Made by a program: the position numbers and the translations under genes. From CAYMZZ01 sp964395095 (GTDB lineage Bacteria > Bacteroidota > Bacteroidia > Chitinophagales > Chitinophagaceae): 64,000 nt of DNA. Below are positions 51,982 to 61,048 of the stretch, one piece after another (within the stretch, counting starts at the first letter, position 1; each line of letters opens with the position of its first letter). The notes beneath the pieces are model-generated. The model was not told the DNA's origin, ran no database searches, and saw only the letters and a list, made by a program, of their open reading frames with translations. The stretch covers positions 124,001 through 188,000 of the forward strand of contig CAYMZZ010000011.1 in assembly GCA_964395095.1 (NCBI GenBank), given 5' to 3'.

Positions 51982-53244
51982 ATGAAAATAAAGACTATAA
52001 TATCAATATTTCTTAGCCTGCTGGTTACGGTTAGTTCTATCAAAGCACAGGATACAGTTCGTCTTTCTCTGCCGGATATTTTCAAGGAGATTGATAAATC
52101 ATACCCGCTATTACGACTTTATCAAAACCGGATCAGTAGCATAAGAGCTCTTGCCGAAGGCGCCAGGAGTTGGATGCCGCCCACTCTTTCAGTAGCAATT
52201 GACAAGTTTCCCTATCAATTAAGTATGATCAAGGAAAAATCTCCTATGAACCAGGCAGGCCTCATGTTTTCAGTTGAACAAATGATTCCAAACGCTGCCA
52301 AACTCAATGCAAAAAGAGACTATATTCTCTCGCAACAGGACATATCAAGCAATGAAGCCGAATGGGAAAAGAATATCCTTCATTATACTGCCCGGCTTTA
52401 CTATTATCGCCGTTTCACTGCAGAAAGGAAATTAAAACTGGTAAGTGAATATGAAGATCTGTTAAAGATGCTTATCAAAACAGCTCGGGATAAATATGTT
52501 TATAACCAGTCTGAATTGCCTTCCATTTTTAAAGCCGAAGCTTCCCTAAGCGAGTTGAAAAATATGGAAACCATGTTGCTTTCACAGGTTGCAGAAAGTA
52601 CTATCGGGATTAATACGCTATTGAGCAGGGATGTGAATACTCCGTTTGTAATTGATTCCGTTCTACAGCCAACAGATTATCAGGCGGATTTTCTTAATAT
52701 CAATGATACTACGTTTCTAAACCGCAGCGACATTCTGGCAATTGAAAGCCGGATACGTTCCATGCAAAGCAGCCTTCGGTTGGCAGCCACAGGTTCGAAG
52801 CCTGACTTTGGTATTCAGTTCTCTCACGGGCAAATGTTTGGTATGCCTAACCAATTTTCCATAATGGGTATGGTTACCATACCCATTGTTCCCTGGTCGT
52901 CGCGGATGTATAAGTCCGAAGTTCGTTCCATGAATTTCGACATTGAAGCAATGCAAAATGAACGGTCAACCATGCGATTGATGACGACGCAAATGATCCG
53001 CGAAAAAATCACAATGCTCAACTATGAAAACAGGCAGCTAAAAAATTTTGAATCCAGCATTTTACCCGCTTACCGAAAAAATCTTGAAAGCAACCTGCTT
53101 GCCTATCGTCAGAACACAGGTAATTTTTTTGTGTTACTGGATGCCTGGAACATGCTGCTGATGAAAGAAATGGAACGCATTGATAAACTCGCACAGGTAT
53201 TTACCATTCAATCAGAATACGAATACCAACGGGAAATAAAATAA
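51982..53244 (+). CDS. TolC-family outer-membrane efflux protein (second cluster)
   Basis: A 420-aa protein: signal peptide (1-22, ending SIKAQ), OEP repeats with long helices, and the metal-system signature SIMGMVTIPIVPWSSRMYKS also seen in the first cluster's TolC. It is the outer channel for the second split pump, starting 11 bp after it. Confidence 0.88.
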   Translation: MKIKTIISIFLSLLVTVSSIKAQDTVRLSLPDIFKEIDKSYPLLRLYQNRISSIRALAEGARSWMPPTLSVAIDKFPYQLSMIKEKSPMNQAGLMFSVEQMIPNAAKLNAKRDYILSQQDISSNEAEWEKNILHYTARLYYYRRFTAERKLKLVSEYEDLLKMLIKTARDKYVYNQSELPSIFKAEASLSELKNMETMLLSQVAESTIGINTLLSRDVNTPFVIDSVLQPTDYQADFLNINDTTFLNRSDILAIESRIRSMQSSLRLAATGSKPDFGIQFSHGQMFGMPNQFSIMGMVTIPIVPWSSRMYKSEVRSMNFDIEAMQNERSTMRLMTTQMIREKITMLNYENRQLKNFESSILPAYRKNLESNLLAYRQNTGNFFVLLDAWNMLLMKEMERIDKLAQVFTIQSEYEYQREIK

Positions 53245-53247
53245 GTC

Positions 53248-54588
53248 ATGAAAAAAAATATTCTATATACGATCAGGCGGTATTCACTTGTTGCACTTGG
53301 TTTCATCTTATTGCTGTTACTGGCTTCCTGTAATTCGAAGCGGAACGAACAGGAACATGCAGGAAATCATGCAACTGAAACCGATACCATGGTTGAAATG
53401 AATAAAAATTCAACGATTGAAGACCATACAAACATGGACCATCAGAATGAAAAGGCTGACGGGCATCAACAGATGGATATGCAGCCTGCCCGCGATACAC
53501 TTGATGAACTTTACCTGAGTGCGTTGCCCGCCAACCAAAGCGTTATTTCAAAGCAATCGGCTGTAGCTGTGAGAGACAGTATGCAACAATTTACCATTAA
53601 CGGAGAAGGATACATCACGTTTGACCCAAGGAGAAACCGTAAAATTTCTGTGCGTATTGGTGGACGTATTGAACGCCTTTACGTGAAATACAATTATCAG
53701 TATGTACGGAAGGGAGAAAAAATAATGGATATATATAGCCCGGACTTGAATACCTATGTTTCGGAATACATTTATATACGCCAGAAAAGTAATGACCTGG
53801 AATTGATGGAAAAAGCAAAACAAAAGTTATTACTGCTTGGCCTTTCCAATGCTCAGATTGCTCTAATTGATAAAAACGATACTGCTCCATTTACCATATC
53901 CATATACAGTCCCTTTGAAGGGTATGTACTATTTAATCCATCGGCTGCGAGTAGCGGCATGACTGCTTCGGGTGCGCAGGGGAGCATGGGTGGCGGAATG
54001 AATAGCGGAGCGGCCGCTGCACCCACAGGTACTGCCAGTACTTCGTTAGACGATAATTCTATCAGGGAAGGAATGTATGTTAGTAAAGATCAAACGGTAT
54101 TTTGGATCAATGATTTCCAAACGGTATGGGGGATCGTTGCCTTTTCACATGAAAACGAAAAGATAGCTAAACCCGGTTTAGATGTTGTAGTAAAAAGTGA
54201 ACTTTTTCCAGACCAGACTTTTAGGTCAGTTGTCCAAATGGTAGAACCAGTTTACAGGGGCGCTCAAAAGTTTACGCAAGTCCGGCTATATTTTTCCAAC
54301 CCAAATCGTAAGCTCAAACAAAACTCTCTCATCAGGGCCAGTGCTTTTGTTAATTCGGGTTCACTAACCATACCGGCAAGTAGCGTTTATTATCTGGGAA
54401 GCACCGCAATTGTTTGGGTTTTAAAAACAACAACTAAAGATGGCAGCAACGTTTTTCAGGCAAGAGCTATAAAAATCGGCAACCGAAGTAACGAATACAT
54501 TGAGGTATTAAAAGGATTAAGCAGTACCGAGTTTGTTGCCAAAGATGCAGGCTACCTGGCAGATAGTGAAACCCTAATACAATATTAA
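53248..54588 (+). CDS. RND efflux adaptor with Met/His-rich N-terminus (second cluster)
   Basis: A 446-aa lipoprotein (lipobox LLLASCNS). In place of the HMBD of its first-cluster relative there is a His/Met-rich stretch (EDHTNMDHQNEKADGHQQMD). The adaptor core IGGRIERLYVKYNYQYVRKG follows. A Gly/Ser/Ala/Met insert (~residues 230-268, e.g. SMGGGMNSGAAAAP) sits at the same place as the insert in the 26834 protein. It is the first of two adaptors. Confidence 0.88.
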   Translation: MKKNILYTIRRYSLVALGFILLLLLASCNSKRNEQEHAGNHATETDTMVEMNKNSTIEDHTNMDHQNEKADGHQQMDMQPARDTLDELYLSALPANQSVISKQSAVAVRDSMQQFTINGEGYITFDPRRNRKISVRIGGRIERLYVKYNYQYVRKGEKIMDIYSPDLNTYVSEYIYIRQKSNDLELMEKAKQKLLLLGLSNAQIALIDKNDTAPFTISIYSPFEGYVLFNPSAASSGMTASGAQGSMGGGMNSGAAAAPTGTASTSLDDNSIREGMYVSKDQTVFWINDFQTVWGIVAFSHENEKIAKPGLDVVVKSELFPDQTFRSVVQMVEPVYRGAQKFTQVRLYFSNPNRKLKQNSLIRASAFVNSGSLTIPASSVYYLGSTAIVWVLKTTTKDGSNVFQARAIKIGNRSNEYIEVLKGLSSTEFVAKDAGYLADSETLIQY

Positions 54589-54591
54589 ATT

Positions 54592-55740
54592 ATGAAAGTG
54601 AAAAATGTATTTACCATAGCGATTGGGATCATGGTTTTGTCGGGAATATTATTGATCACTGCTTGTACAAATGACAAGAAGGGCTCTGATCAGGAGCAAC
54701 ATTCAGGGGCACATACCGAAACTGATTCCTCTGGTAAAGAAATCCTATCTCTTACCGACCAGGATGAAAAGCATGCTAATATTAGGATTGATACCGTCAG
54801 GTCAAAATCAATGGCAGAATTTTCTACGGTATTGGGCACTGCTAATTTTGATCAAAGAAAAATCACTGTAATTACTTCGCGTATTCGTGGCAGGCTCGAT
54901 AAATTATTTGTAAAAAATCCGCAGCAATACATTAAGGAAGGGGAACCAATTTATGCTATTTATAGTGAGGAGCTTATAGCATACCAAAATGAATTGCTGA
55001 CTGCCATTCAAATGAAAGCGAGCCCATCTGATTTGCAGGCATCATTTGATCAGCTTATTGAAGCGGCCAAAAGAAAATTGTTTTTACTGGGACTAACCTA
55101 CTTTCAAATTGAGCAAATAGAGAAATCCGGTGTAGCCTCACCCTTAATTACCTTTTATAGTCCCGTTTCAGGGACTTTAACGGAGTTGCCTGTAAGCGAA
55201 GGGCAATATGTAGAGGAAGGTACAGCAATGTTCAGGATAGCTGATATGTCACGACTTTGGATAGAGGCACAAATGTATGTCAGTGAATTAAAGTGGTTGG
55301 ATGGCAGGGCAGCCATACAAGCAGAGTTTGATGCTTTCCCCGGAGAAATATTCAGGGTTTTGCCGGTATTTGATAACCCAAGTTTGGAGGCTGACAGCAA
55401 AATAAGCCTCGTAAGATTCCAGCTAGAAAACCCTTCAAATAAATTGAAGCCAGGAATGATGGCCTATATAAATATTAAAAGAAATGAAAAAAGGACAATG
55501 GTAATTCCGAAGAGCTCGATTGTAGTTGGCGAAATGATTTCTGCCTGGGTAAAGACAGCAAAAGGAACTTATGAAAACCGGATGATCCGTTTGGGCATTC
55601 AGAATAAAAAAGAAGTAGAAGTGCTTAGTGGTTTAAAAGAAGGGGAATTAATAGTAACGAATGGGGCCTATTTGCTTAATAGTGCTTTAATATTAAAAAA
55701 AGGTACTGGAATGCCGGGCATGGAAGGTATGAAGATGTAA
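54592..55740 (+). CDS. Second RND efflux adaptor (second cluster)
   Basis: A 382-aa lipoprotein (lipobox LLITACTN) with adaptor core SRIRGRLDKLFVKNPQQYI, YSPVSGTLTELPVSEGQYV and a C-terminal MPGMEGMKM tail. It lacks the HMBD seen in the adaptor at 28165. It is 3 bp after the first adaptor, keeping the pump-TolC-adaptor-adaptor order of the first cluster. Confidence 0.88.
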   Translation: MKVKNVFTIAIGIMVLSGILLITACTNDKKGSDQEQHSGAHTETDSSGKEILSLTDQDEKHANIRIDTVRSKSMAEFSTVLGTANFDQRKITVITSRIRGRLDKLFVKNPQQYIKEGEPIYAIYSEELIAYQNELLTAIQMKASPSDLQASFDQLIEAAKRKLFLLGLTYFQIEQIEKSGVASPLITFYSPVSGTLTELPVSEGQYVEEGTAMFRIADMSRLWIEAQMYVSELKWLDGRAAIQAEFDAFPGEIFRVLPVFDNPSLEADSKISLVRFQLENPSNKLKPGMMAYINIKRNEKRTMVIPKSSIVVGEMISAWVKTAKGTYENRMIRLGIQNKKEVEVLSGLKEGELIVTNGAYLLNSALILKKGTGMPGMEGMKM

Positions 55741-55766
55741 ACAAAGATTTAAACTTTTGAAAGCAG

Positions 55767-57044
55767 ATGCATGAATATCTCAATAGTGTCCTTGGCCCTT
55801 ATTTGCTGGGCATGCTGGTATCAGCCGGAATAGGATTGATATTGGGGCTGGAACGTGAGTTTGACACAGCTACTGGCAACGAGCATTTTGCCGGACTTCG
55901 CACCTTTACCCTCGCTACACTATTAGGATATATTTTCACCTACCTTTCTAAACAATATCATCCCTGGATATTTGCTCTCTCGTTGCCTGGATTATTTGTT
56001 CTGCTAACTATATTTCATTTTGCTAAAACGCAAAAAAATAACCTGGGGATAGTTACGGAGCTATCGTTGCTGATTGCTTATTGTCTTGGTTCGTTAGTAG
56101 CTCTGCATTTTATACGTGAAGCATTAGCGGCAGCGGTTGTTACCATAACTGTTTTGGCATTGAGGCAACAGTTTAAGAAAATCATTGCCCGTATAACGCA
56201 GGATGAGTTATATGCGTTTATCAAGTTTATTATTCTGTCTTTATTGATATTACCCTTCCTGCCCAACAAGAATTTTGGACCGGGTGGTGTCATCAATCCG
56301 CAAGCGATAGGATTTGTGGTCGTCATCACTTCTTCTCTCAGTTTTATTGGATATTTTCTTATAAAATTTGGTAACGCCGAAAAAGGCATATTATTAACTG
56401 CCTTTTTAGGGGGCACTTTTTCCAGCACAGCAGTTACATGGGTGTTCAGTTCGAAAAGTAAAGAGTCGCCGTCTCTATCCAATAGCTATGCAGCAGGTAT
56501 TATACTGGCCAGTTCTGTTATGTTTATGCGGGTGTTGCTGGTAACATATTTGTTTAACAACGCTATTTTCCTTGTGTTGTTGATACCCTGTTTGCTACTG
56601 ACGCTGGTGGGCCTGCTGTGGGTGTTTTTTATTACGAGAAAGATTAAACAAAAAACGGTGACGCCCCCCCTGCAATTGGGCAACCCCATCAATATTCTGA
56701 ACGCCATGTTCTTTGGTGTCCTGTTTACCGGCATTTCTGTGTTAGTGTTTTATGCCGATAAATTTTTCGGAACCAGCGGGCTTTACTTATCAGGGTTACT
56801 ATCAGGTGTTTCTGATGTAGATGCTATTTCCATCAGTATGGCAAGGTATGCCCGTGAGAACAATCAACTGAATATCGCTGTGATTGTAATTGTGCTGGCG
56901 ATGCTAAGTAATACAATCGTAAAAGCGGTGGTAGCTATAACAAAAGGAACCAATGAACTGAAAAAAACTATTTCTTATGGGTTTGGAAGCATGATATTGG
57001 CTGGCCTTGGTTATGTGGTAGCAGCACACCGGTATCTACATTAA
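55767..57044 (+). CDS. MgtC/SapB-DUF4010 membrane protein
   Basis: A 425-aa protein with ~12 hydrophobic helices. The N-terminal MgtC/SapB motif is SAGIGLILGLEREF, then GNEHFAGLRTFTLATLLGYI; the C-terminal half is DUF4010 (LLSGVSDVDAISISMARYA). A membrane protein of unknown transport role, tied to Mg/acid stress in the MgtC family. It starts 26 bp after the second adaptor gene. Confidence 0.85.
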   Translation: MHEYLNSVLGPYLLGMLVSAGIGLILGLEREFDTATGNEHFAGLRTFTLATLLGYIFTYLSKQYHPWIFALSLPGLFVLLTIFHFAKTQKNNLGIVTELSLLIAYCLGSLVALHFIREALAAAVVTITVLALRQQFKKIIARITQDELYAFIKFIILSLLILPFLPNKNFGPGGVINPQAIGFVVVITSSLSFIGYFLIKFGNAEKGILLTAFLGGTFSSTAVTWVFSSKSKESPSLSNSYAAGIILASSVMFMRVLLVTYLFNNAIFLVLLIPCLLLTLVGLLWVFFITRKIKQKTVTPPLQLGNPINILNAMFFGVLFTGISVLVFYADKFFGTSGLYLSGLLSGVSDVDAISISMARYARENNQLNIAVIVIVLAMLSNTIVKAVVAITKGTNELKKTISYGFGSMILAGLGYVVAAHRYLH

Positions 57045-57056
57045 AGTAGTAGAAAT

Positions 57057-57812
57057 ATGAAACAAATTAAGTTAAAAGAAATTGAAACAACAGCTCCTGC
57101 CAGGGATGATAAAACTGATATGAAAAAAGAGCTGACCATATTGCACAAACAACTTTTTTCACTGCAACATCTCTTTCATGCCAATGCCAGCCGCAGTATG
57201 CTTATTGTGTTTCAGGGTATGGATACATCAGGTAAAGACGGCACTATCCGTCATGTGTTTTCCTGTGTTAACCCCTTGGGAGTTCATGCTACTGCATTCA
57301 GCGAGCCTTGCGATAACGAAAGGGTGCATGATTTTCTATGGCGCATTTATCAACGATTGCCGGAAAAAGGAATGATACGGATTTTTAACCGTTCACACTA
57401 TGAGGATATTCTTGTTCCAACAGTTCATCGCATGCTCGATGAGAAACTTATTGAACGCCGGTATGATTACATTAATTCTTTTGAGCAGCAGTTAGAAGAC
57501 AGTGGGACTATTATCCTGAAATTTTACCTGCACATCAGCAGGGATGAGCAGAAAAAAAGACTGGAAAAAAGATTGACAGACCCATTGAAAAAGTGGAAAT
57601 ACAAAGCGTCGGATAAAACCGAATCCAAAAAATGGAATGATTATATCCGCACCTATGAAAATATTATTAATCGCTGCAGCTCTGATATTCCCTGGCAGAT
57701 CATACCGGCAGATGATAAATGGTACAGGAATTACCTGGTGGCAAAGGCGATAGTAGTCAAATTAGAATCTCTGGAAATGAAATATCCAGGAGAAACGGAT
57801 CAAAGTCATTAG
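57057..57812 (+). CDS. Polyphosphate kinase 2 family protein
   Basis: A 251-aa PPK2: Walker A GMDTSGKDGTIRHV, lid module with NRSHYEDILVPTVH, and KRLTDPLKKWKY-type C-terminal KRLEKRLTDPLKKWKYKASD. PPK2 enzymes phosphorylate AMP or ADP (or GMP/GDP) with polyphosphate. This one-domain form could be class I or III; it could regenerate ADP/ATP during energy shortage. It sits 12 bp after the MgtC/DUF4010 gene. Confidence 0.9.
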   Translation: MKQIKLKEIETTAPARDDKTDMKKELTILHKQLFSLQHLFHANASRSMLIVFQGMDTSGKDGTIRHVFSCVNPLGVHATAFSEPCDNERVHDFLWRIYQRLPEKGMIRIFNRSHYEDILVPTVHRMLDEKLIERRYDYINSFEQQLEDSGTIILKFYLHISRDEQKKRLEKRLTDPLKKWKYKASDKTESKKWNDYIRTYENIINRCSSDIPWQIIPADDKWYRNYLVAKAIVVKLESLEMKYPGETDQSH

Positions 57813-57873
57813 TATGATTGACCTTTTAAAAATATTTTGGACAGAATATTGACTGTAAAAACGAAATTATTTC

Positions 57874-58233
57874 ATGAATGTATTCAACAATATCGCCAAA
57901 AGCATTAGCATAGCCGGCAGCATCATTATTATCTGGGGCGTGATGATTACAATATTTAAAGTGCTGGCGTTAGAAAGAAGAAGAATTGTGAATATCAAAA
58001 GTGATATAAGCAGTGAAACAATAAGGCATCAATTCAGTTCCTATTTATTATTAGGATTAGATTTTATGCTTGCCGCTGATATTATTCACACTATACATAA
58101 CCCAATTCTTAATGAACTGTATATCCTGGCGATAATTGTAGGTATCCGATCTGTCATCAGCTTCTTTCTTAATAAAGAAATGACAGGCGTTAAGCTAAAT
58201 GAAGGAAATTTTGAAAATGAGCAAAGCAATTGA
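57874..58233 (+). CDS. DUF1622 membrane protein
   Basis: A 119-aa protein with three hydrophobic helices. Core: LLLGLDFMLAADIIHTIHNP, then ELYILAIIVGIRSVISFFLNKE, the marks of DUF1622. Function unknown. It overlaps the start of the following cation ATPase gene. Confidence 0.85.
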   Translation: MNVFNNIAKSISIAGSIIIIWGVMITIFKVLALERRRIVNIKSDISSETIRHQFSSYLLLGLDFMLAADIIHTIHNPILNELYILAIIVGIRSVISFFLNKEMTGVKLNEGNFENEQSN

Positions 58234-60973
58234 TCGTCGCAATATTATCACATCAACTTTTAACACTAATGGCATGTCAACTCCTGAAATTGTAACGATA
58301 AAAACGCCATGGGCTACAAACTATGAATTAGCGTTAAAGCAGCTTCATGCTGATCCCGAACATGGATTGTCTTCAGCAGAAGCCGCCCGCCGGCTTGAGC
58401 TTTTTGGATATAACCGGATTGAATCCGGAAAGAAAATCAGTCCGTTGATGATCCTGGTAAATCAGTTTATCAGTCCTTTTATGCTGTTACTGGCAATTGC
58501 GGCAGGGCTTTCGTTTTTCTTCCAGGAGTGGCTTGATGGTATTGCCATCATGGCTGTTATTGTGATCAACGCGGTCATAGGATTTTTTATGGAATACCAG
58601 GCAAAACGTTCTATGGAGGCGCTAAAAAAACTCACCGTAGTACCTGCAAGGGTCTTAAGAGAGGGCAATTTAGCTGAAGTGCCTTCGGAAGAATTGGTGC
58701 CTGGTGATATTATATTTATAGAAGGTGGAGATATGGTCACTGCTGATGCCAGGGTCATAAAATCGACACAATTACAAACCGATGAATCTGCGCTGACCGG
58801 CGAGTCCCTCCCTATTGAAAAGAATATGTCTGATCTACCAGAAAAAGTTCCACTTGCTGAACGTCATAACATGCTCTACAAAGGCACTTTCGTTACCAAA
58901 GGGAATGGCTATGCTCTGGTGGTTCAAACAGGCATGCAAACAGAATTGGGAGCTATTGCCAGCATGGTTCAACAGGCCGACCAGGCAGCAACGCCGCTGG
59001 AGAAAAAGATCCAATCGTTTAGTAAAAAATTGATCTGGATGACGGTGATCTTGTTGGTTATCATCTTTATTGCGGGGATCATAAACGGGCAAAATATAGT
59101 GCAGATGCTGGAAACTTCCATTGCACTGGCTGTTGCGGCTATTCCGGAAGGCCTGCCAATTGTGTCAACATTAGCCCTTGCATTTGGCATGTTGCGCATG
59201 GCAAGGCATAATGTACTTGTCAAAAAATTATCATCAGTGGAAACGCTGGGCGGTACCAATGTGATTTGTACAGACAAAACAGGTACATTGACTCAGAATA
59301 AAATTGAAGCAGCCTTTATTCAGATTAACGAAGCCGCATCAAGAATCAACCTGGATATTGCCGGTGTCTCAATCGGATGGGTGGATGGAAATGAAATTGA
59401 AGATAAAGGGGCTTATGATCATTTACGCCGGATTGCCGCTTTATGCAACACGGCAACTTATTATACTGAAAATGGTACTGAAAAAGAATCAGGTGATCCT
59501 TTGGAAGTAGGATTACTGAAAATGGTTTATTGCGGAAGTACCAAACAGCAGGACTATATTAAAGAATATCCCAAGTTGGATGAAATTCCTTTTTCTTCTG
59601 ACACCAAGGTCATGGTCACATTTCATGGCAATAAACAGGGATATTATGTTGCCGCCAAGGGTGCAGTGGAAGAATTGCTGAATTACTGCACATCTGTGTT
59701 GGAGGGTAATGAAGTTGTAACTCTTGATAAATCGAAAAGAAATGGCTGGCTCAATTTTGCCGAGCAAAGGGCACAATCTGGTTTGCGTATGCTTGCTTTT
59801 GCCTACCGTAACACCGACGAAAAGGAAAGAGATTTCCTGCATCAGTTAACCCTGGCTGGCTTAATTGGCTTTATTGACCCTCCACGGCCCGAAGTTTCAC
59901 AGGCTATTGGAGAATGTAAATCAGCGGGAATTAAAGTCGTAATGATTACAGGCGATCATCCTGCCACTGCAAAGAACATTGCTGTACAGTTAGGCCTGGC
60001 TAATCAGGAAGATGAGGTAATGCATGGTAACGCTATGAAGCCCTATGCGGAGCTCACAGAAGAAGATAAAACCAGGTGGCTAAATACCTCCGTATTTGCA
60101 AGAGTCAGTCCAGCTCAGAAATTAGACCTGGTATCCTTATACCAGGAAAAGAAAATGGTGGTTGGCATGACTGGTGATGGTGTAAACGATGCACCTGCCC
60201 TGAAGAAAGCGGATATAGGAATTGCCATGGGGCAAAGAGGTACCCAGGTAGCCCAGGAAGTTGCTGATATGGTATTAAAAGACGATGCCTTTTCATCCAT
60301 TGTACTCGCTATAAAACAAGGCAGGGCCATATTCGACAATATCCGGAAATTTATCATTTTCCTGCTTTCGTGCAACATGAGTGAGCTTTTTGTAATAGCA
60401 ACCGCAGCTATCCTAAACCTGCACTTTCAGCTTTTTCCTATACAAATCCTTTATATAAACCTTATAACGGATGTGCTGCCGGCGCTTGCATTAGGTGTTA
60501 CCAAAGCGGCTCCGCACATCATGGAACGTAAGCCGTTTTCCTCCTCTGAACCCATTATTGACAGTAAACGATGGAAGGCTCTATTTGCTTATTCTTCAGT
60601 CATTGCTATTGTTACAATAGGCGCAGTGTTTGCCAGCCATGAATTATTGCACGCTGATGAAGCGTGGAATTCGGAGTTATGCAATAACATCCTTTTTTAT
60701 ACGCTTATTTTTTCCCAGGTACTGCATGTGTTTAATATGTATTTCGAAAGAGGTGTGTCCTTCTTCCAGTCAGAGGTGTTTACAAACCGTTACGTGTGGT
60801 ATGCTGTGGTTGCCTGTATCATTCTGGCCCTTTCAGCATACTGGATTCCAGCAGTTAGTAAGGTTTTGCAAATAACCATTCACGGCTGGAAAGATTGGAG
60901 TATCATTATTAGCTTTTCATTCCTTTCACTGTTGATTAATCAACTTCTCAAACGGTTTAAACTTGTCATTTAA
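58217..60973 (+). CDS. P2-type (Ca2+-like) cation-transporting ATPase
   Basis: A ~918-aa P-type ATPase. The N-terminal cation-ATPase domain is PWATNYELALKQLHADPEHG, TM4 has VAAIPEGLPIV (the PEGL motif of P2 pumps), the phosphorylation site is DKTGTLTQNK, and the hinge is GDGVNDAPALKKADIGIAMG. PEGL and lack of CPx identify it as P2A-like (Ca2+ or similar cation), not a heavy-metal pump. Start: ATG 58217, with alternatives at 58199 and 58274. The first overlaps DUF1622 more. The cation is not certain. Confidence 0.9.
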   Translation: MSKAIDRRNIITSTFNTNGMSTPEIVTIKTPWATNYELALKQLHADPEHGLSSAEAARRLELFGYNRIESGKKISPLMILVNQFISPFMLLLAIAAGLSFFFQEWLDGIAIMAVIVINAVIGFFMEYQAKRSMEALKKLTVVPARVLREGNLAEVPSEELVPGDIIFIEGGDMVTADARVIKSTQLQTDESALTGESLPIEKNMSDLPEKVPLAERHNMLYKGTFVTKGNGYALVVQTGMQTELGAIASMVQQADQAATPLEKKIQSFSKKLIWMTVILLVIIFIAGIINGQNIVQMLETSIALAVAAIPEGLPIVSTLALAFGMLRMARHNVLVKKLSSVETLGGTNVICTDKTGTLTQNKIEAAFIQINEAASRINLDIAGVSIGWVDGNEIEDKGAYDHLRRIAALCNTATYYTENGTEKESGDPLEVGLLKMVYCGSTKQQDYIKEYPKLDEIPFSSDTKVMVTFHGNKQGYYVAAKGAVEELLNYCTSVLEGNEVVTLDKSKRNGWLNFAEQRAQSGLRMLAFAYRNTDEKERDFLHQLTLAGLIGFIDPPRPEVSQAIGECKSAGIKVVMITGDHPATAKNIAVQLGLANQEDEVMHGNAMKPYAELTEEDKTRWLNTSVFARVSPAQKLDLVSLYQEKKMVVGMTGDGVNDAPALKKADIGIAMGQRGTQVAQEVADMVLKDDAFSSIVLAIKQGRAIFDNIRKFIIFLLSCNMSELFVIATAAILNLHFQLFPIQILYINLITDVLPALALGVTKAAPHIMERKPFSSSEPIIDSKRWKALFAYSSVIAIVTIGAVFASHELLHADEAWNSELCNNILFYTLIFSQVLHVFNMYFERGVSFFQSEVFTNRYVWYAVVACIILALSAYWIPAVSKVLQITIHGWKDWSIIISFSFLSLLINQLLKRFKLVI

Positions 60974-61048
60974 TCAGTGAAGCATATGATGACTATAACG
61001 ATAACATTCAATTAGGAAATAGCTATTATGAACGAATAAATCGAATTT

